Of a DNA stretch of 64,000 nt, positions 34,804-42,922 are shown piece after piece (the stretch's first letter is position 1; every line of letters starts with the position of its first letter). This DNA comes from Halorussus marinus (GTDB taxonomy: Archaea > Halobacteriota > Halobacteria > Halobacteriales > Haladaptataceae): assembly GCF_004765795.1 (NCBI RefSeq), contig NZ_SBIV01000006.1, positions 186,001 to 250,000 on the forward strand. Direction: 5' to 3'. The notes below the pieces were generated by a model, which was not told the origin of the DNA, did not search any database, and saw only the letters and a list, made by a program, of their open reading frames with translations. The translations under genes and the position numbers were made by a program.

Positions 34804-35613
34804 TCACCTAAGTGGATCTATGTCGGCATCGTTGATAGTATTTTCCCGAGCGGTACGTTCTGCCTCACGAACGTCTTCGATTACATTTTGGATGGTTTTG
34901 ATACGGTCGGTGTCAAGGAAACTAACCTTATCGCCAACTACCGCAATGTCCATTTTGTCGCCTACACCCTGCGCTTCACCGGCCTGATTCTTTGCATCAG
35001 CTGCCAGCATTAGTGCATCCTCAAGATTTTCGGGATCGTATCCATTCCGCATGAACGTCAGACTCGCAGAGCCGGCACCCGAACCAATACACTGAAATCC
35101 GAGTGAACGGTGTCGGGTAAGACTCCCGTCTCGAAGTTCGAGTATCTGAGCGCCATGATCGTCATCGACGCCTGCGATGAGCATATTTGTTCCTCCCTGA
35201 ATGTCCTGCTTAAGATCACTGATCTGTGACATAAATTCAGTGACCATATCGTCGCTCAGTGGAACACCTTGATTCGTTAATTGATTTAGGGTCAGGTCGT
35301 AGTCTGCCAGAATCTTATTGTTCGCCTCGTCACGAACAATCGCGTGAATCTCGTCAACGAAGAGTTCACCAACTGCTTGAACTGTATCAGGCGATTCCTC
35401 AATGATTCGATTCCCTACTCGATAGTAAAGTTCGTCTGCGTATGAGAGCGTTCCTGCAGCGACAGCTGCCACAGCGGGGTTTCCAGCGGACACCATCTCA
35501 AGTTTGCCGTCAGAATGTTCGTGCTCAACCGCCCCTGTCGTTACCATTCGGTCTGCTATTAATACTACAGCTGGATCATCGCCGTTGTATGCGGCACCAA
35601 TTCCAACAGTCAT
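34804..35613 (-). CDS. Proteasome beta/HslV-like Ntn hydrolase
   Basis: A 269-residue protein beginning MTVGIGAAYNGDDPAVVLIADR. Removal of Met would expose Thr1 without a propeptide, as in HslV. Further Ntn-hydrolase features are ADR (Asp/Arg near 20-22), GKLEMVS (the Lys33-equivalent near 36), the turn QCIGSGAGSASLTF near 172 and the acidic GVGDKMDIAVVGD near 216. A C-terminal helical extension (about 225-269) is longer than in HslV. It could be a self-compartmentalised protease, or a ligase or transpeptidase like connectase. It differs from host proteasome beta subunits, which carry propeptides. A TATA-like ATATTTAAC lies about 25-33 bases upstream of the ATG. Confidence 0.82.
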   Translation of the reverse strand: MTVGIGAAYNGDDPAVVLIADRMVTTGAVEHEHSDGKLEMVSAGNPAVAAVAAGTLSYADELYYRVGNRIIEESPDTVQAVGELFVDEIHAIVRDEANNKILADYDLTLNQLTNQGVPLSDDMVTEFMSQISDLKQDIQGGTNMLIAGVDDDHGAQILELRDGSLTRHRSLGFQCIGSGAGSASLTFMRNGYDPENLEDALMLAADAKNQAGEAQGVGDKMDIAVVGDKVSFLDTDRIKTIQNVIEDVREAERTARENTINDADIDPLR

Positions 35614-35635
35614 TGTATATTATGTAAAAGCCAAC

Positions 35636-35648
35636 TTAGTTAAATATG
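35636..35648 (-). promoter_or_regulatory. Probable promoter of the Ntn hydrolase gene
   Basis: On the minus strand ATATTTAACTAAG precedes the ATG (35613) by roughly 25-35 bases, the spacing expected for a haloarchaeal TATA box with a very short leader. Confidence 0.55.
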
Positions 35649-35757
35649 GCTTCTGAATTAACCGATTAACTTGTCCTCGGTACTGACCGATACGCGCCCT
35701 GTATCTTGCACGCGAGTCCTAACAAGACTGGGACAGGAACTGCGTGCGAAGCTTTCT

Positions 35758-35964
35758 ATGACACGCTATGAGAGTATGCAACCAGGGTTCATTGGGGGAA
35801 TCCCCGGGAGAATTGAAATAGGAGGAGTGTTGATTCTCGGAATATTACTCTTCGGTGCAGATCGAATCCCACGGCTCGCTCGCAGTGTAGGCGAATCGAT
35901 AGGCGAGCTCCGATGCGGGCGGGAGACGATTGAGGATGAACTGCAGGACGATGACGAAGACTGA
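35758..35964 (+). CDS. TatA/Hcf106-like membrane protein
   Basis: A 68-residue protein. A short N terminus and Gly-Pro hinge (FIGGIPGRIE) are followed by one membrane helix (IGGVLILGILLFGADRIPRL, about 20-39), an amphipathic helix (ARSVGESIGELRCGRETIE) and an acidic tail. The LLFGADRIPRLARSVGE stretch matches the TatA core, in which FG-x-x-x-hP-x-hAR is conserved. TatA forms the protein-translocating assembly of the twin-arginine system. An extra TatA-like gene in a mobile cargo block is unusual; pore or membrane-stress functions are possible. The ATG at 35758 (or 35776) is preferred to the longer upstream reading from 35671. Confidence 0.75.
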   Translation: MTRYESMQPGFIGGIPGRIEIGGVLILGILLFGADRIPRLARSVGESIGELRCGRETIEDELQDDDED

Positions 35965-36127
35965 GGCACCGGTGTTGTTGTATCTGGAGAATACTGACGG
36001 GAGAGCGACGACTGGCGATATCGTTGATAACCTCCCCATCAACAAGCTCACACTACACTCGATCCTCCCCCACATGGAAACTGACGGTAAAGTGGGATGG
36101 CAGGGAGACTACGTGCGCCTGCAGTGA
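35951..36127 (+). CDS. Small winged-helix protein
   Basis: A 58-residue protein starting MTKTEAPVLLYLENTDGRAT; residues 18-50 (TGDIVDNLPINKLTLHSILP) read as a compact helix-turn-helix with a short wing (GKVGWQGDYVRL). The ATG lies inside the end of the TatA-like gene (14-base overlap), so the two are coupled. It probably regulates the block. A dyad GTAACACG/CGTGTTAC lies just downstream, before the recombinase gene. Confidence 0.65.
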   Translation: MTKTEAPVLLYLENTDGRATTGDIVDNLPINKLTLHSILPHMETDGKVGWQGDYVRLQ

Positions 36128-36280
36128 GGCGCGTAACACGTAATATGACCGCGGTCCGGATTCGTGTTACCCCTTTCGGAGTTCCGGACACACCCCCTCC
36201 CTGAGACAAGGAAAACTAATCTATTCCATACCGGCAAGGAAAGTGCCCTCTTTGATAAGAGCACACCGGTTAGATTGGGT

Positions 36281-37000
36281 ATGGCCGAAACACCCTCCCA
36301 GAACACTGCAGCCTACGTCCGAGTCAGCACAGCTGACCAAGACGCCGAACGCCAACGCGAATCAATCCTCAACGAATACGACGAAGACACGATCGACTGG
36401 TTCGTGGACATCGAGTCCGGGGCGTCACTCTCCCGTGACCAATACAACGACATGCGCGAGTCCATCGATGACTACGACGTCATCACCGCAACTGAGATCG
36501 ACCGGCTCGGCCGATCGTTCAGCGAGCTCGCATCTTTTGTGGAAGAGCTCCGGCAGAAAGACATCGGGCTCAACCTCACACAGCAACCCATCGACACGAC
36601 TAACGAAGACGACTGGATGGCTGATATGTTGTTGAACATGCTGATAGTGCTGGCAGACGCTGAACGCAAGATGATTCAGGACCGCGTGCAGCAGGGTGTG
36701 GATAAGGCGATGCGAGATGGGAAGCGCGTTGGCCGCCCACCGTTCGGGTACGACGTCGAAGACGGGTTTATGTACCAGGACCCAGCAGAATACAACCGCG
36801 CCCAGAACTTCATCAGGGAAGTCAAGAAAGGACGTGCGAAGAGCACGACAGCGGATTATTTCGAAATTCCCCAGTCCGCGGTACAGTCCATCTTGAAGCG
36901 TTCACATCAAAACTACGAAATCCCGTTCGACAACGACTTGTGGACGATCGAACGAGCGAAGGTCGAAGCCGGGGAGAAACTGTTAGAACCGCTCGAATAG
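36281..37000 (+). CDS. Serine recombinase (resolvase/invertase family)
   Basis: A 239-residue enzyme. The catalytic N-terminal domain reads AAYVRVSTADQDAERQ (active Ser near residue 17), DIESGASLSRDQYNDM (second Arg), TATEIDRLGRSFSEL (Arg pair near 73) and the E-helix MLIVLADAERKMIQDRVQQG (about 115-135). A short C-terminal HTH follows (GRPPFGYDVEDG, then STTADYFEIPQSAVQSILK). All catalytic residues appear present, in contrast to the relative at 24622. It may move or invert the surrounding block, whose repeats (34079, 37493) and a GTAC-rich palindromic tract (37165-37235) lie near. The ATG at 36281 is the only start ahead of the catalytic motif. Confidence 0.88.
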   Translation: MAETPSQNTAAYVRVSTADQDAERQRESILNEYDEDTIDWFVDIESGASLSRDQYNDMRESIDDYDVITATEIDRLGRSFSELASFVEELRQKDIGLNLTQQPIDTTNEDDWMADMLLNMLIVLADAERKMIQDRVQQGVDKAMRDGKRVGRPPFGYDVEDGFMYQDPAEYNRAQNFIREVKKGRAKSTTADYFEIPQSAVQSILKRSHQNYEIPFDNDLWTIERAKVEAGEKLLEPLE

Positions 37001-37164
37001 GACGACGACTCAGGCCAGGATCCACTTCTATGTGGAGACGAAGGGCCCGTGCCCGTAGATAATATAACACGAGGCCGGCCCGTCAACAAGCTTACTCTGG
37101 CCCCATTTCTCACTAATATGGTCGATGACGTGCCCGTCCATCCGTTAGTCCGACATCCATGGCT

Positions 37165-37235
37165 GACACACGCACGTACGTAAGGACGCGCGTACGTGAT
37201 GATGTACGTGATCACGTACGTACCTGAGTACGTAT
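37165..37235. repeat. GTAC-rich palindromic tract downstream of the serine recombinase
   Basis: ACGT/GTAC words recur about every 8-12 bases. GTACGTGATCACGTAC (37204-37219) is a perfect palindrome. A similar GTAC-rich stretch lies at 34255-34345, at the other end of the same block. Such tracts are candidate crossover or accessory sites for the recombinase. Confidence 0.6.
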
Positions 37236-37492
37236 GTCGATCTACCCGGACGAACCTACCTGTCTCGGTATTTACGAACACAAAAGAACAATCGAGTCTG
37301 TGCGTAACAGACACTGTACCGCAGCTACCCTGTTGAGTACGACGGAGAAAGCATGCCAGTTTGATGTGTCGAGGTACGTCAGTCTCATAAATCCAAGACT
37401 GGCCGTCGTGGTATGTAGTGTACGCTGAACCTATCGACCCACTAAGCAACTGAATATGCTACCTTTGAAGGCAGTAGGAGCGCGTCGACAAA

Positions 37493-37582
37493 CTGCCGCC
37501 CGTAGGGGCGGCGTTCCCGGAAAGAGAGAAAGAGAGAGAGAGAGAGAGAGAGTGAACGGGTTCCGGTCCGTGGTGGGGCCGT
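37493..37582. repeat. Right hairpin-(AG)n module
   Basis: A hairpin (GCCGCCC-GTAG-GGGCGGC) is followed by GTTCCCGGAAAGAGAGAA, a pure (AG)11 run at 37531-37552, then GTGAACGGGTTCCGGTCCGTGG. The order of parts is the same as at 34079-34175, in the same orientation. Confidence 0.8.
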
Positions 37583-37644
37583 GACCCACTCCCGGCCGTA
37601 ATGGCGTGCGGCCAGTCACTCATCACTGCTCTCGAAGCAATCCG

Positions 37645-37764
37645 TATGGTTGGGACTGGATCACCTACCGTGAAGTGGAGGACGAACTGGATATTGCCCC
37701 ATCAACGATGTCTGGTATAATCGACAGGAGGGAGCAATATCTCAGCGTCAATAAGAACGGTTAG
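37645..37764 (+). pseudogene. Remnant of a helix-turn-helix gene
   Basis: A 40-codon stretch without a start codon reads WDWITYREVEDELDIAPSTM, then SGIIDRREQYL before a stop. This looks like an HTH core that has lost its 5' part. It lies just after the right (AG)n module, as if the repeat cut an older gene. Confidence 0.4.
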
Positions 37765-37817
37765 ATGAATATTGGCACCTGCGGGCCAATAGGAATCTGC
37801 GTGGCTCTTAAACGGGA

Positions 37818-37826
37818 TTTTATATA
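37818..37826 (+). promoter_or_regulatory. TATA box of the McrBC-type operon
   Basis: TTTTATATA is centred about 28 bases before the ATG at 37850, implying a leaderless transcript. Confidence 0.65.
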
Positions 37827-37849
37827 CTCAGGACTACCTGTATCCGATA

Positions 37850-39079
37850 ATGAGTGACTCGTCGGACGACTATACGCTTGAGGATGCACAAGACGAAGTC
37901 GGAATTCTTCGCCGTGTAACCGACGACGTCGTCGAAGCGATCCAGAATGCAGAGAACGAAGACGTACTGGAGTTCCTGATCGAAGACGAGAAACTCGACG
38001 TGATCCACGACGGGAAGCGTGGGCTGGGTCGGGTTCGATGTGCTGTGCTTGAGTCCCCACTGGCTTCAGACCGCCTCAAGCGCGTCGTGAGCCTCCGGGG
38101 TGACGAAACACCTGCAGAGATACTCGTCCCAAACGACGTTGAGCGGAACGCGAAAGTCGCGCTGGAAGCGGGCAAGCCAGTCGTCCTGTATGGGCCAACC
38201 GGGACAGGGAAGACGACGTTTGCTAAGCAACTCGCTCGTGAAACCGGAATCGGATACACCCTCAACACTGCCACTCCCTCGTGGACGCCGTCGGACATCA
38301 TCGGTGGAATTAGTCCGGATTACACCGGCGACTCGCTAAGCTACCGGACGAAACTCGGTTGCGTGTCCGAAGCCGTTCAGCGTGCTCGCCGGTTCGATGT
38401 CGAATACGGCGTCATCCTTGATGAGATTACGCGAGCAGACATATCGAAGATATTTGGTCCACTGTACACCGCCATCGAGAACCCACACCAAACCATCTTT
38501 GAGACCGACGAAGGTGAGACTATTGAGCTGGACGAGCGGGTGAACATCATCTGTACGATGAACATGTCCGACCGGACGGTGAACGAACTCGATAACGCCA
38601 TCACCCGCCGGTTCGCCATGATTGAGGTTAACGAGTACGAGGAAGACAAGCGCCGACAGCTGTTCAAAGATTGGATCACCACGCACGTTACCGACCACAC
38701 GGACCTCGGTGAAAGCGAGATCCTCCGCCTGTTCGAGCGGGACTACCAGGGAATCAATCACGGCCACGAATCGACGTCGCAAGGATCGATTATGCGGTTC
38801 GGTCCGATGCACTACCGCGACGTCGCCGTCTTCCTCGGCGTCGGCTGTCGGGAAGGTGGAGAGTACGAGTACGACCAGACAGACGCAGTCGGACAGGCAT
38901 TCCGGACATACATCGTGCCGCGACTCCTGAACGCCGCCGCATTCCCACAGATCGAGCGGATCGCGGAACACTACCGCGCGATGAATGGCGAGTTCGAGGA
39001 GTTCGATCTCGCCCCTGCTGCCGAGCTCGCTGAACGGGAACTCGAACAGGAACGACGTCAGATGGGCTCCTACGAGTAA
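37850..39079 (+). CDS. mcrB: McrB-type AAA+ motor of a modification-dependent restriction system
   Basis: A 409-residue AAA+ ATPase. An N-terminal helical, acidic region (1-85) that lacks any obvious 5mC-reading domain precedes Walker A (LYGPTGTGKTTFAKQL, about residue 117). Walker B is YGVILDEITRADISKIFGP (about 185), the McrB-type sensor segment CTMNMSDRTVNELD (about 240) is followed by the Arg pair ITRRFAM, and a C-terminal lid ends the protein. In McrBC systems a ring of this protein translocates DNA and activates McrC. The stop shares one base with the mcrC start. The short N-terminal region suggests that target recognition differs from E. coli McrB or is delegated to a partner. Confidence 0.85.
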   Translation: MSDSSDDYTLEDAQDEVGILRRVTDDVVEAIQNAENEDVLEFLIEDEKLDVIHDGKRGLGRVRCAVLESPLASDRLKRVVSLRGDETPAEILVPNDVERNAKVALEAGKPVVLYGPTGTGKTTFAKQLARETGIGYTLNTATPSWTPSDIIGGISPDYTGDSLSYRTKLGCVSEAVQRARRFDVEYGVILDEITRADISKIFGPLYTAIENPHQTIFETDEGETIELDERVNIICTMNMSDRTVNELDNAITRRFAMIEVNEYEEDKRRQLFKDWITTHVTDHTDLGESEILRLFERDYQGINHGHESTSQGSIMRFGPMHYRDVAVFLGVGCREGGEYEYDQTDAVGQAFRTYIVPRLLNAAAFPQIERIAEHYRAMNGEFEEFDLAPAAELAERELEQERRQMGSYE

Positions 39080-40836
39080 TGAGCACCGTTGACGAAGTCT
39101 ACGAGTACGGGCAGGACACCTTCAACGTCCCCGAACGCGGGGAGATCCGCATAGAAGGCTGTCCGTCGTCCATCGGGGACCAACTTCGTCGCGCGTCCTT
39201 CACACAGGAAAGTCCCGGCGTCTTCACGAAGAGCCAAGCAGCACTCGATGGCGAGCAAGAGTACGAGGTCGTCACGGTCACCGTAGACGGCGACCAAAAC
39301 GAAGTACTCCACGTTGAAGCGACAGACATCATCGGCGTCGTGAGTCTCACGCCGTCGTCGAAGGTACAGGTCGATCCAAAAATCGACTGGGAGCACATCT
39401 TCGACATGCTGCTGGCCGTCTACGACCAGAACCGTTCCATCGAGTATCACGGGATTCCGCTTCAGGACTTCCTCTCCGACGACATCCATCTCGACGACGT
39501 CTTCGTGGTGCTGGCGATCAACTACCTCGACGGGTTAGAAACGATTCACCGGCAGGGGTACATCCGCGACCTGGTGATCCGTCGGCTCGACAGTCTCGAT
39601 GGGCGTGGGGAGATCGACGTCGAACAAACGCTGTTGAACCACGGGCGTGGGACGTTGGAGCCACACTGGATCCGAAACGAGACCGAGTACGACAACGCTG
39701 CGAACTCGCTCCTCCATTACGCAGGGAAGACACTCCTTCGACTCTTCCGACAGAACTCCCACGAGAACGACCACCCTGCATACGATCGAATCTTCTCCGA
39801 AGTACACCGCGAAGTGGAGCGTCTGGAGAGTATGGGTGTCAGCAGCGGGTTGGATCGGATGGAAGAGTATCGACGCCTCTCGCTCAGCGACCTTCCGAAG
39901 CAGCGACGGTACTACCAGAAGGCGTTCGATGTCGCCAAGGCGGTGATGTCATCGTCGCTCGGCCAGCAACTCCGTGACGGCCCACGAGAGCTGGTCGTGG
40001 ACTACGTCCTGAATATGGAGTCGCTGTTCGAGCAATACTCCCAGGTCGTCATCGAGCGCGAACTCTCGTACATCAAGTCCTACGACCACCTCGGCGACCT
40101 CGACGACGTGACACCCGTCCGGTCACCATCGGTGAACCCGTTCGAGGGTGAAGGGCAAATATACCACGAACCGGACCACGCGCTACAGGAAGGTGACGAG
40201 ACACTGGCTGTACTGGATTCGAAATACTACGCAGAGGGTCACGATCCCGTGAAGGAATCGCCGTCCAGATCACGGCTCTTCAGTTACGCGTATCTGCTCC
40301 ACTCCGATCGACTCGCGTTCCTGTGTCCGCTTCTCGAACCGAAGCGTCGGCGAGTCACACAGACAGATGCCGAGCTGCAGATCGTTTCGCCCGAGCAGGA
40401 GTTTACGTTGAGTGGGTACGGCGACGTCGTCCACGACTATCTGCACGACGTACTCGTTCGCAAGTCTGCTGAACTCGAAGCCTTCCGGGCTGTCGCGGAA
40501 AACCGACTGTGTCTCGATGGCGTCGAAGAGACGGACCTGAGCGACGCGAAGTCGATGAGCGGTCCGTTCACGTTCAAGGATGCTCGGGATTTCTCCTTGC
40601 GTGTGCTCAAGGCTGCTGCCGACGAACACTCCTGGGAGGTCCGAAACCGGTACGACCTAGAGCAAGATGGCGACTGGACACGAGAGCAGATCGAAACGCG
40701 GTGTGAACAGCGCTACGAGCATACGACGACGTGCGTACCGGTGTTCTGTCGTGAACAGGGACAAGAGTGGATTGACCTCTACTTCCTAGGCGGAGGAGGA
40801 GACGTTGAGAAGGAAGGCCCATTGAAGCTTTTATAG
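39079..40836 (+). CDS. mcrC: McrC-type nuclease subunit
   Basis: A 585-residue protein. A beta-rich N-terminal half (about 1-260; IIGVVSLTPSSKVQVDPKID is the typical McrC strand pattern) stimulates McrB. The PD-(D/E)XK nuclease core reads IYHEPDHALQEGDETLAVLD then SKYYAEG (about residues 355-385), giving the P-D...D-x-K triad. The C-terminal part beyond about 450 (TFKDARDFSLRVLKAAADEH) is an extension not present in short McrC proteins. It cuts DNA when driven by the McrB ring. Coupled to mcrB by a one-base overlap and followed after 7 bases by a cysteine-rich gene. Confidence 0.85.
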   Translation: MSTVDEVYEYGQDTFNVPERGEIRIEGCPSSIGDQLRRASFTQESPGVFTKSQAALDGEQEYEVVTVTVDGDQNEVLHVEATDIIGVVSLTPSSKVQVDPKIDWEHIFDMLLAVYDQNRSIEYHGIPLQDFLSDDIHLDDVFVVLAINYLDGLETIHRQGYIRDLVIRRLDSLDGRGEIDVEQTLLNHGRGTLEPHWIRNETEYDNAANSLLHYAGKTLLRLFRQNSHENDHPAYDRIFSEVHREVERLESMGVSSGLDRMEEYRRLSLSDLPKQRRYYQKAFDVAKAVMSSSLGQQLRDGPRELVVDYVLNMESLFEQYSQVVIERELSYIKSYDHLGDLDDVTPVRSPSVNPFEGEGQIYHEPDHALQEGDETLAVLDSKYYAEGHDPVKESPSRSRLFSYAYLLHSDRLAFLCPLLEPKRRRVTQTDAELQIVSPEQEFTLSGYGDVVHDYLHDVLVRKSAELEAFRAVAENRLCLDGVEETDLSDAKSMSGPFTFKDARDFSLRVLKAAADEHSWEVRNRYDLEQDGDWTREQIETRCEQRYEHTTTCVPVFCREQGQEWIDLYFLGGGGDVEKEGPLKLL

Positions 40837-40843
40837 AGATAGT

Positions 40844-41482
40844 ATGTACCAAACACCGTACCGGTGGACGACCAACGAAGGAACGACACACGTCTTCTAC
40901 GACAATAATCTGCCTCCGAGCGAAGGATTCGGCTGGAATAGTCTCTGTGGTGAAGAGAGAATTCCCATTGAAGGAGAGCACTTCGAACTCCAAGAGGAGG
41001 TTACAGAGGAGTCGATAACGTGCGAACGTTGCCGTGACCAGCTCGGCAAATCGTACGTAGGTCTTGGTGACGATGATATCTCAGGTATGCGAAGTTGCTT
41101 GCTTAGAATTCGCCGGGATGGTGAGGGGGAACTCATCGGGGCTCGCCGTCTCTGTCAGGGGAGACCTCTCCACTATGAAATCTCGTTCGAGCCTACGTCA
41201 TTTACTGGTGACCTTCAGACAGAGATGGACGAGGTTTGCGAAGACTGCTGGCAGAACTACGTTGATCGCCAGTGGAGCGGCGATGTCGAAGGAGGAGAGC
41301 TTCAAGTCGAATGCTGGGTAGATGGTGAGAAAGAATCCTACTATGCAGCATCCGTTGAAGCAGTTAATACGGGCCCGAAAGCGAAGCTTCGACTGACCAG
41401 TGAGAACGGTCTCAAACAGGAACTTGCCAGAGAGGACATCGACTCAATCACACTAACGCCAGCACAAATCGTGGACTACTGA
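40844..41482 (+). CDS. Cysteine-rich third gene of the McrBC operon, unknown function
   Basis: A 212-residue protein. It has two CxxC pairs (ITCERCRDQLG near residue 60 and EVCEDCWQNYVDR near 127) plus single Cys residues (SLCGEER, RRLCQGR), consistent with one or two zinc sites. The C-terminal third is beta-rich and small-barrel-like (ELQVECWVDGEKESYYAASV, then KAKLRLTS), similar in pattern to Tudor/SH3-like readers. Seven bases after mcrC, it is almost certainly part of the operon. A DNA- or modification-recognition role would compensate for the short McrB N terminus, but that is inference. Confidence 0.65.
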   Translation: MYQTPYRWTTNEGTTHVFYDNNLPPSEGFGWNSLCGEERIPIEGEHFELQEEVTEESITCERCRDQLGKSYVGLGDDDISGMRSCLLRIRRDGEGELIGARRLCQGRPLHYEISFEPTSFTGDLQTEMDEVCEDCWQNYVDRQWSGDVEGGELQVECWVDGEKESYYAASVEAVNTGPKAKLRLTSENGLKQELAREDIDSITLTPAQIVDY

Positions 41483-41542
41483 TTCCGTCAGTCGGTCAGT
41501 TTCTTCAGAGAGGCTATTGGTTCTGTGGTTCAGGGTTTCTGG

Positions 41543-41980
41543 TCAGAAGGGTGCCACGAGCCACTTGCCATCTTCTTTCCGTTCAAGTTGGGGGCCGAAA
41601 ACCTGCTGGAGAGAGTGAAGCCCGTCCTCGTACCGGAGATCGTACGTTTTTCCACTTCGATGGAACGAACCTTCGACGACGAACTGCACTGTCGGACTTT
41701 GGTACTCTAAATCGTTTGCGCGTCGATCCATTTCATGGGCCAACTCATTCGCCAGATCCTCATCAGCCAAGGCATCTGCGAGACCAACAACACTCACACT
41801 ATCCGGAACATCGTCTTCTTGGAGTCGCTGTACAAACTCTTCCACAGGAATCTGATGCTCGAAGGTCTCATACGCACCCTCGATAACAAGATTGTAGCGT
41901 CCGGGTATCTGTCCGGGGCCTGCCATTACGGATACAACGTCTCCGAAGGGACAAAAATGGATACGGTAGCGTGAGCTCAC
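41543..41980 (-). CDS. Small protein of unknown function
   Basis: A 145-residue soluble protein with a GTG start. The N-terminal strand-rich half (NLVIEGAYETFEHQIPVEEF) is followed by a helical stretch (ALADEDLANELAHEMDRRAN) and a strand-rich end (TVQFVVEGSFHRSGKTYDLR). A later ATG at about 41922 (MAGPGQIPGRYN) is an alternative start. It lies 13 bases downstream of a zinc-binding-type gene on the same strand, forming a two-gene unit convergent with the McrBC operon. No family recognised. Confidence 0.6.
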   Translation of the reverse strand: MSSRYRIHFCPFGDVVSVMAGPGQIPGRYNLVIEGAYETFEHQIPVEEFVQRLQEDDVPDSVSVVGLADALADEDLANELAHEMDRRANDLEYQSPTVQFVVEGSFHRSGKTYDLRYEDGLHSLQQVFGPQLERKEDGKWLVAPF

Positions 41981-41993
41981 TCGTGGTCAGCGA

Positions 41994-42530
41994 TTAGTCC
42001 GAAGTGGTGAACTGTAACAAGGTGGACTGTTGTTCGCTTGTTCCTTGGTGGGTGGATCCATCCTGACAGTCGATTGTCGTCGCAGGAGTGATCGTGGGAT
42101 CGAGATCCTCTAGAAGATGGTGGCCATCCGGCGAATCAATCGTTGCGAGGCACTCGCTACAGACCAATACGAGATAGTAGTCATGGAAATCGAGCTGCCG
42201 GTCGGCAGAATCGCCACACCAGTGACACTCAGGAGTCGCCGCCCGGAATCGATCCAAGAGATCGTCTGAGTCCATCACCTGGGTAAGGAGGGTGGACAGA
42301 TTCGAGTGGTCCGATATATCAAGCTGAAGTATCGAAACGGGCTTCTCAATCACGGGCCGCAGGTTTTGCAACCACGTCGCTACACTGTCCCTGGTCGGAT
42401 CTGAACGTTGCTTGTCCATCTCTCTGGTCACATTCCGAAGGAGGGTATCTCGTTCATTCTGAGAGATCGGGAACGTGCAGTACGGTTGGATGGACTCCAC
42501 AAATATGACGCGATGATCAGTGTCACTCAT
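41994..42530 (-). CDS. Small zinc-finger-type protein of unknown function
   Basis: A 178-residue protein. The N-terminal part is helical (ERDTLLRNVTREMDKQRS). A likely treble-clef or HNH-like finger follows at about 100-135: ECHWCGDSADRQLDFHDYYL, then LVCSECLATIDSPDGH, which has two CxxC pairs and several His. An HNH nuclease would need a conserved His-Asn pair, which I do not see clearly. The ATG at 42530 is preferred to GTGs up to 42542. First gene of a two-gene unit. Confidence 0.6.
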   Translation of the reverse strand: MSDTDHRVIFVESIQPYCTFPISQNERDTLLRNVTREMDKQRSDPTRDSVATWLQNLRPVIEKPVSILQLDISDHSNLSTLLTQVMDSDDLLDRFRAATPECHWCGDSADRQLDFHDYYLVLVCSECLATIDSPDGHHLLEDLDPTITPATTIDCQDGSTHQGTSEQQSTLLQFTTSD

Positions 42531-42922
42531 CACAACCACCACTCCTTACGCGCGAGAAAACGACTGATCGAGCTCTTCGATTCAGAAGGCGGGCAGAGTC
42601 AATTCTTGACCACATTCGCGGACGGCCCGCCGTTGCGAGGTGTTGTTTTGCTACCATTCTGGGAATGGGTCAAATAACCAGGTGCGTAAAAACCTCTGCC
42701 CAGAGAACACCATGGTATCGCCCCAATAGCGCCTATATGGCCAGTATTCGGATTGAAAGACCGGGGAGTAGACTCACAGCACGACCATATCGCCGACTCG
42801 CCATAGACAGACCGTAGGGGGATGGGCTACCGCAAGCAACGGAGGCACTCTCAGCAAGAGTCTCGAAATGGATTGTCGAAAATCGCCACCTGGAGTTGTC
42901 TTCGCGTTCAGCTTCGGGGTTC
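42531..42922. other. Intergenic region, nothing recognised
   Basis: About 390 bases with no plausible gene, tRNA or strong hairpin. Readings here are shadows or too short to support. Confidence 0.6.

Larger units (their letters stand above)
37001..37849. other. 850-base non-coding region with repeats and a decayed HTH fragment
   Basis: The region contains a GTAC-rich tract (37165-37235) with a perfect 16-base palindrome (37204-37219), the second hairpin-(AG)n module (37493-37582), a 40-codon HTH-like remnant (37645-37764) and the TATA box of the next operon. No intact gene is apparent. Confidence 0.6.
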
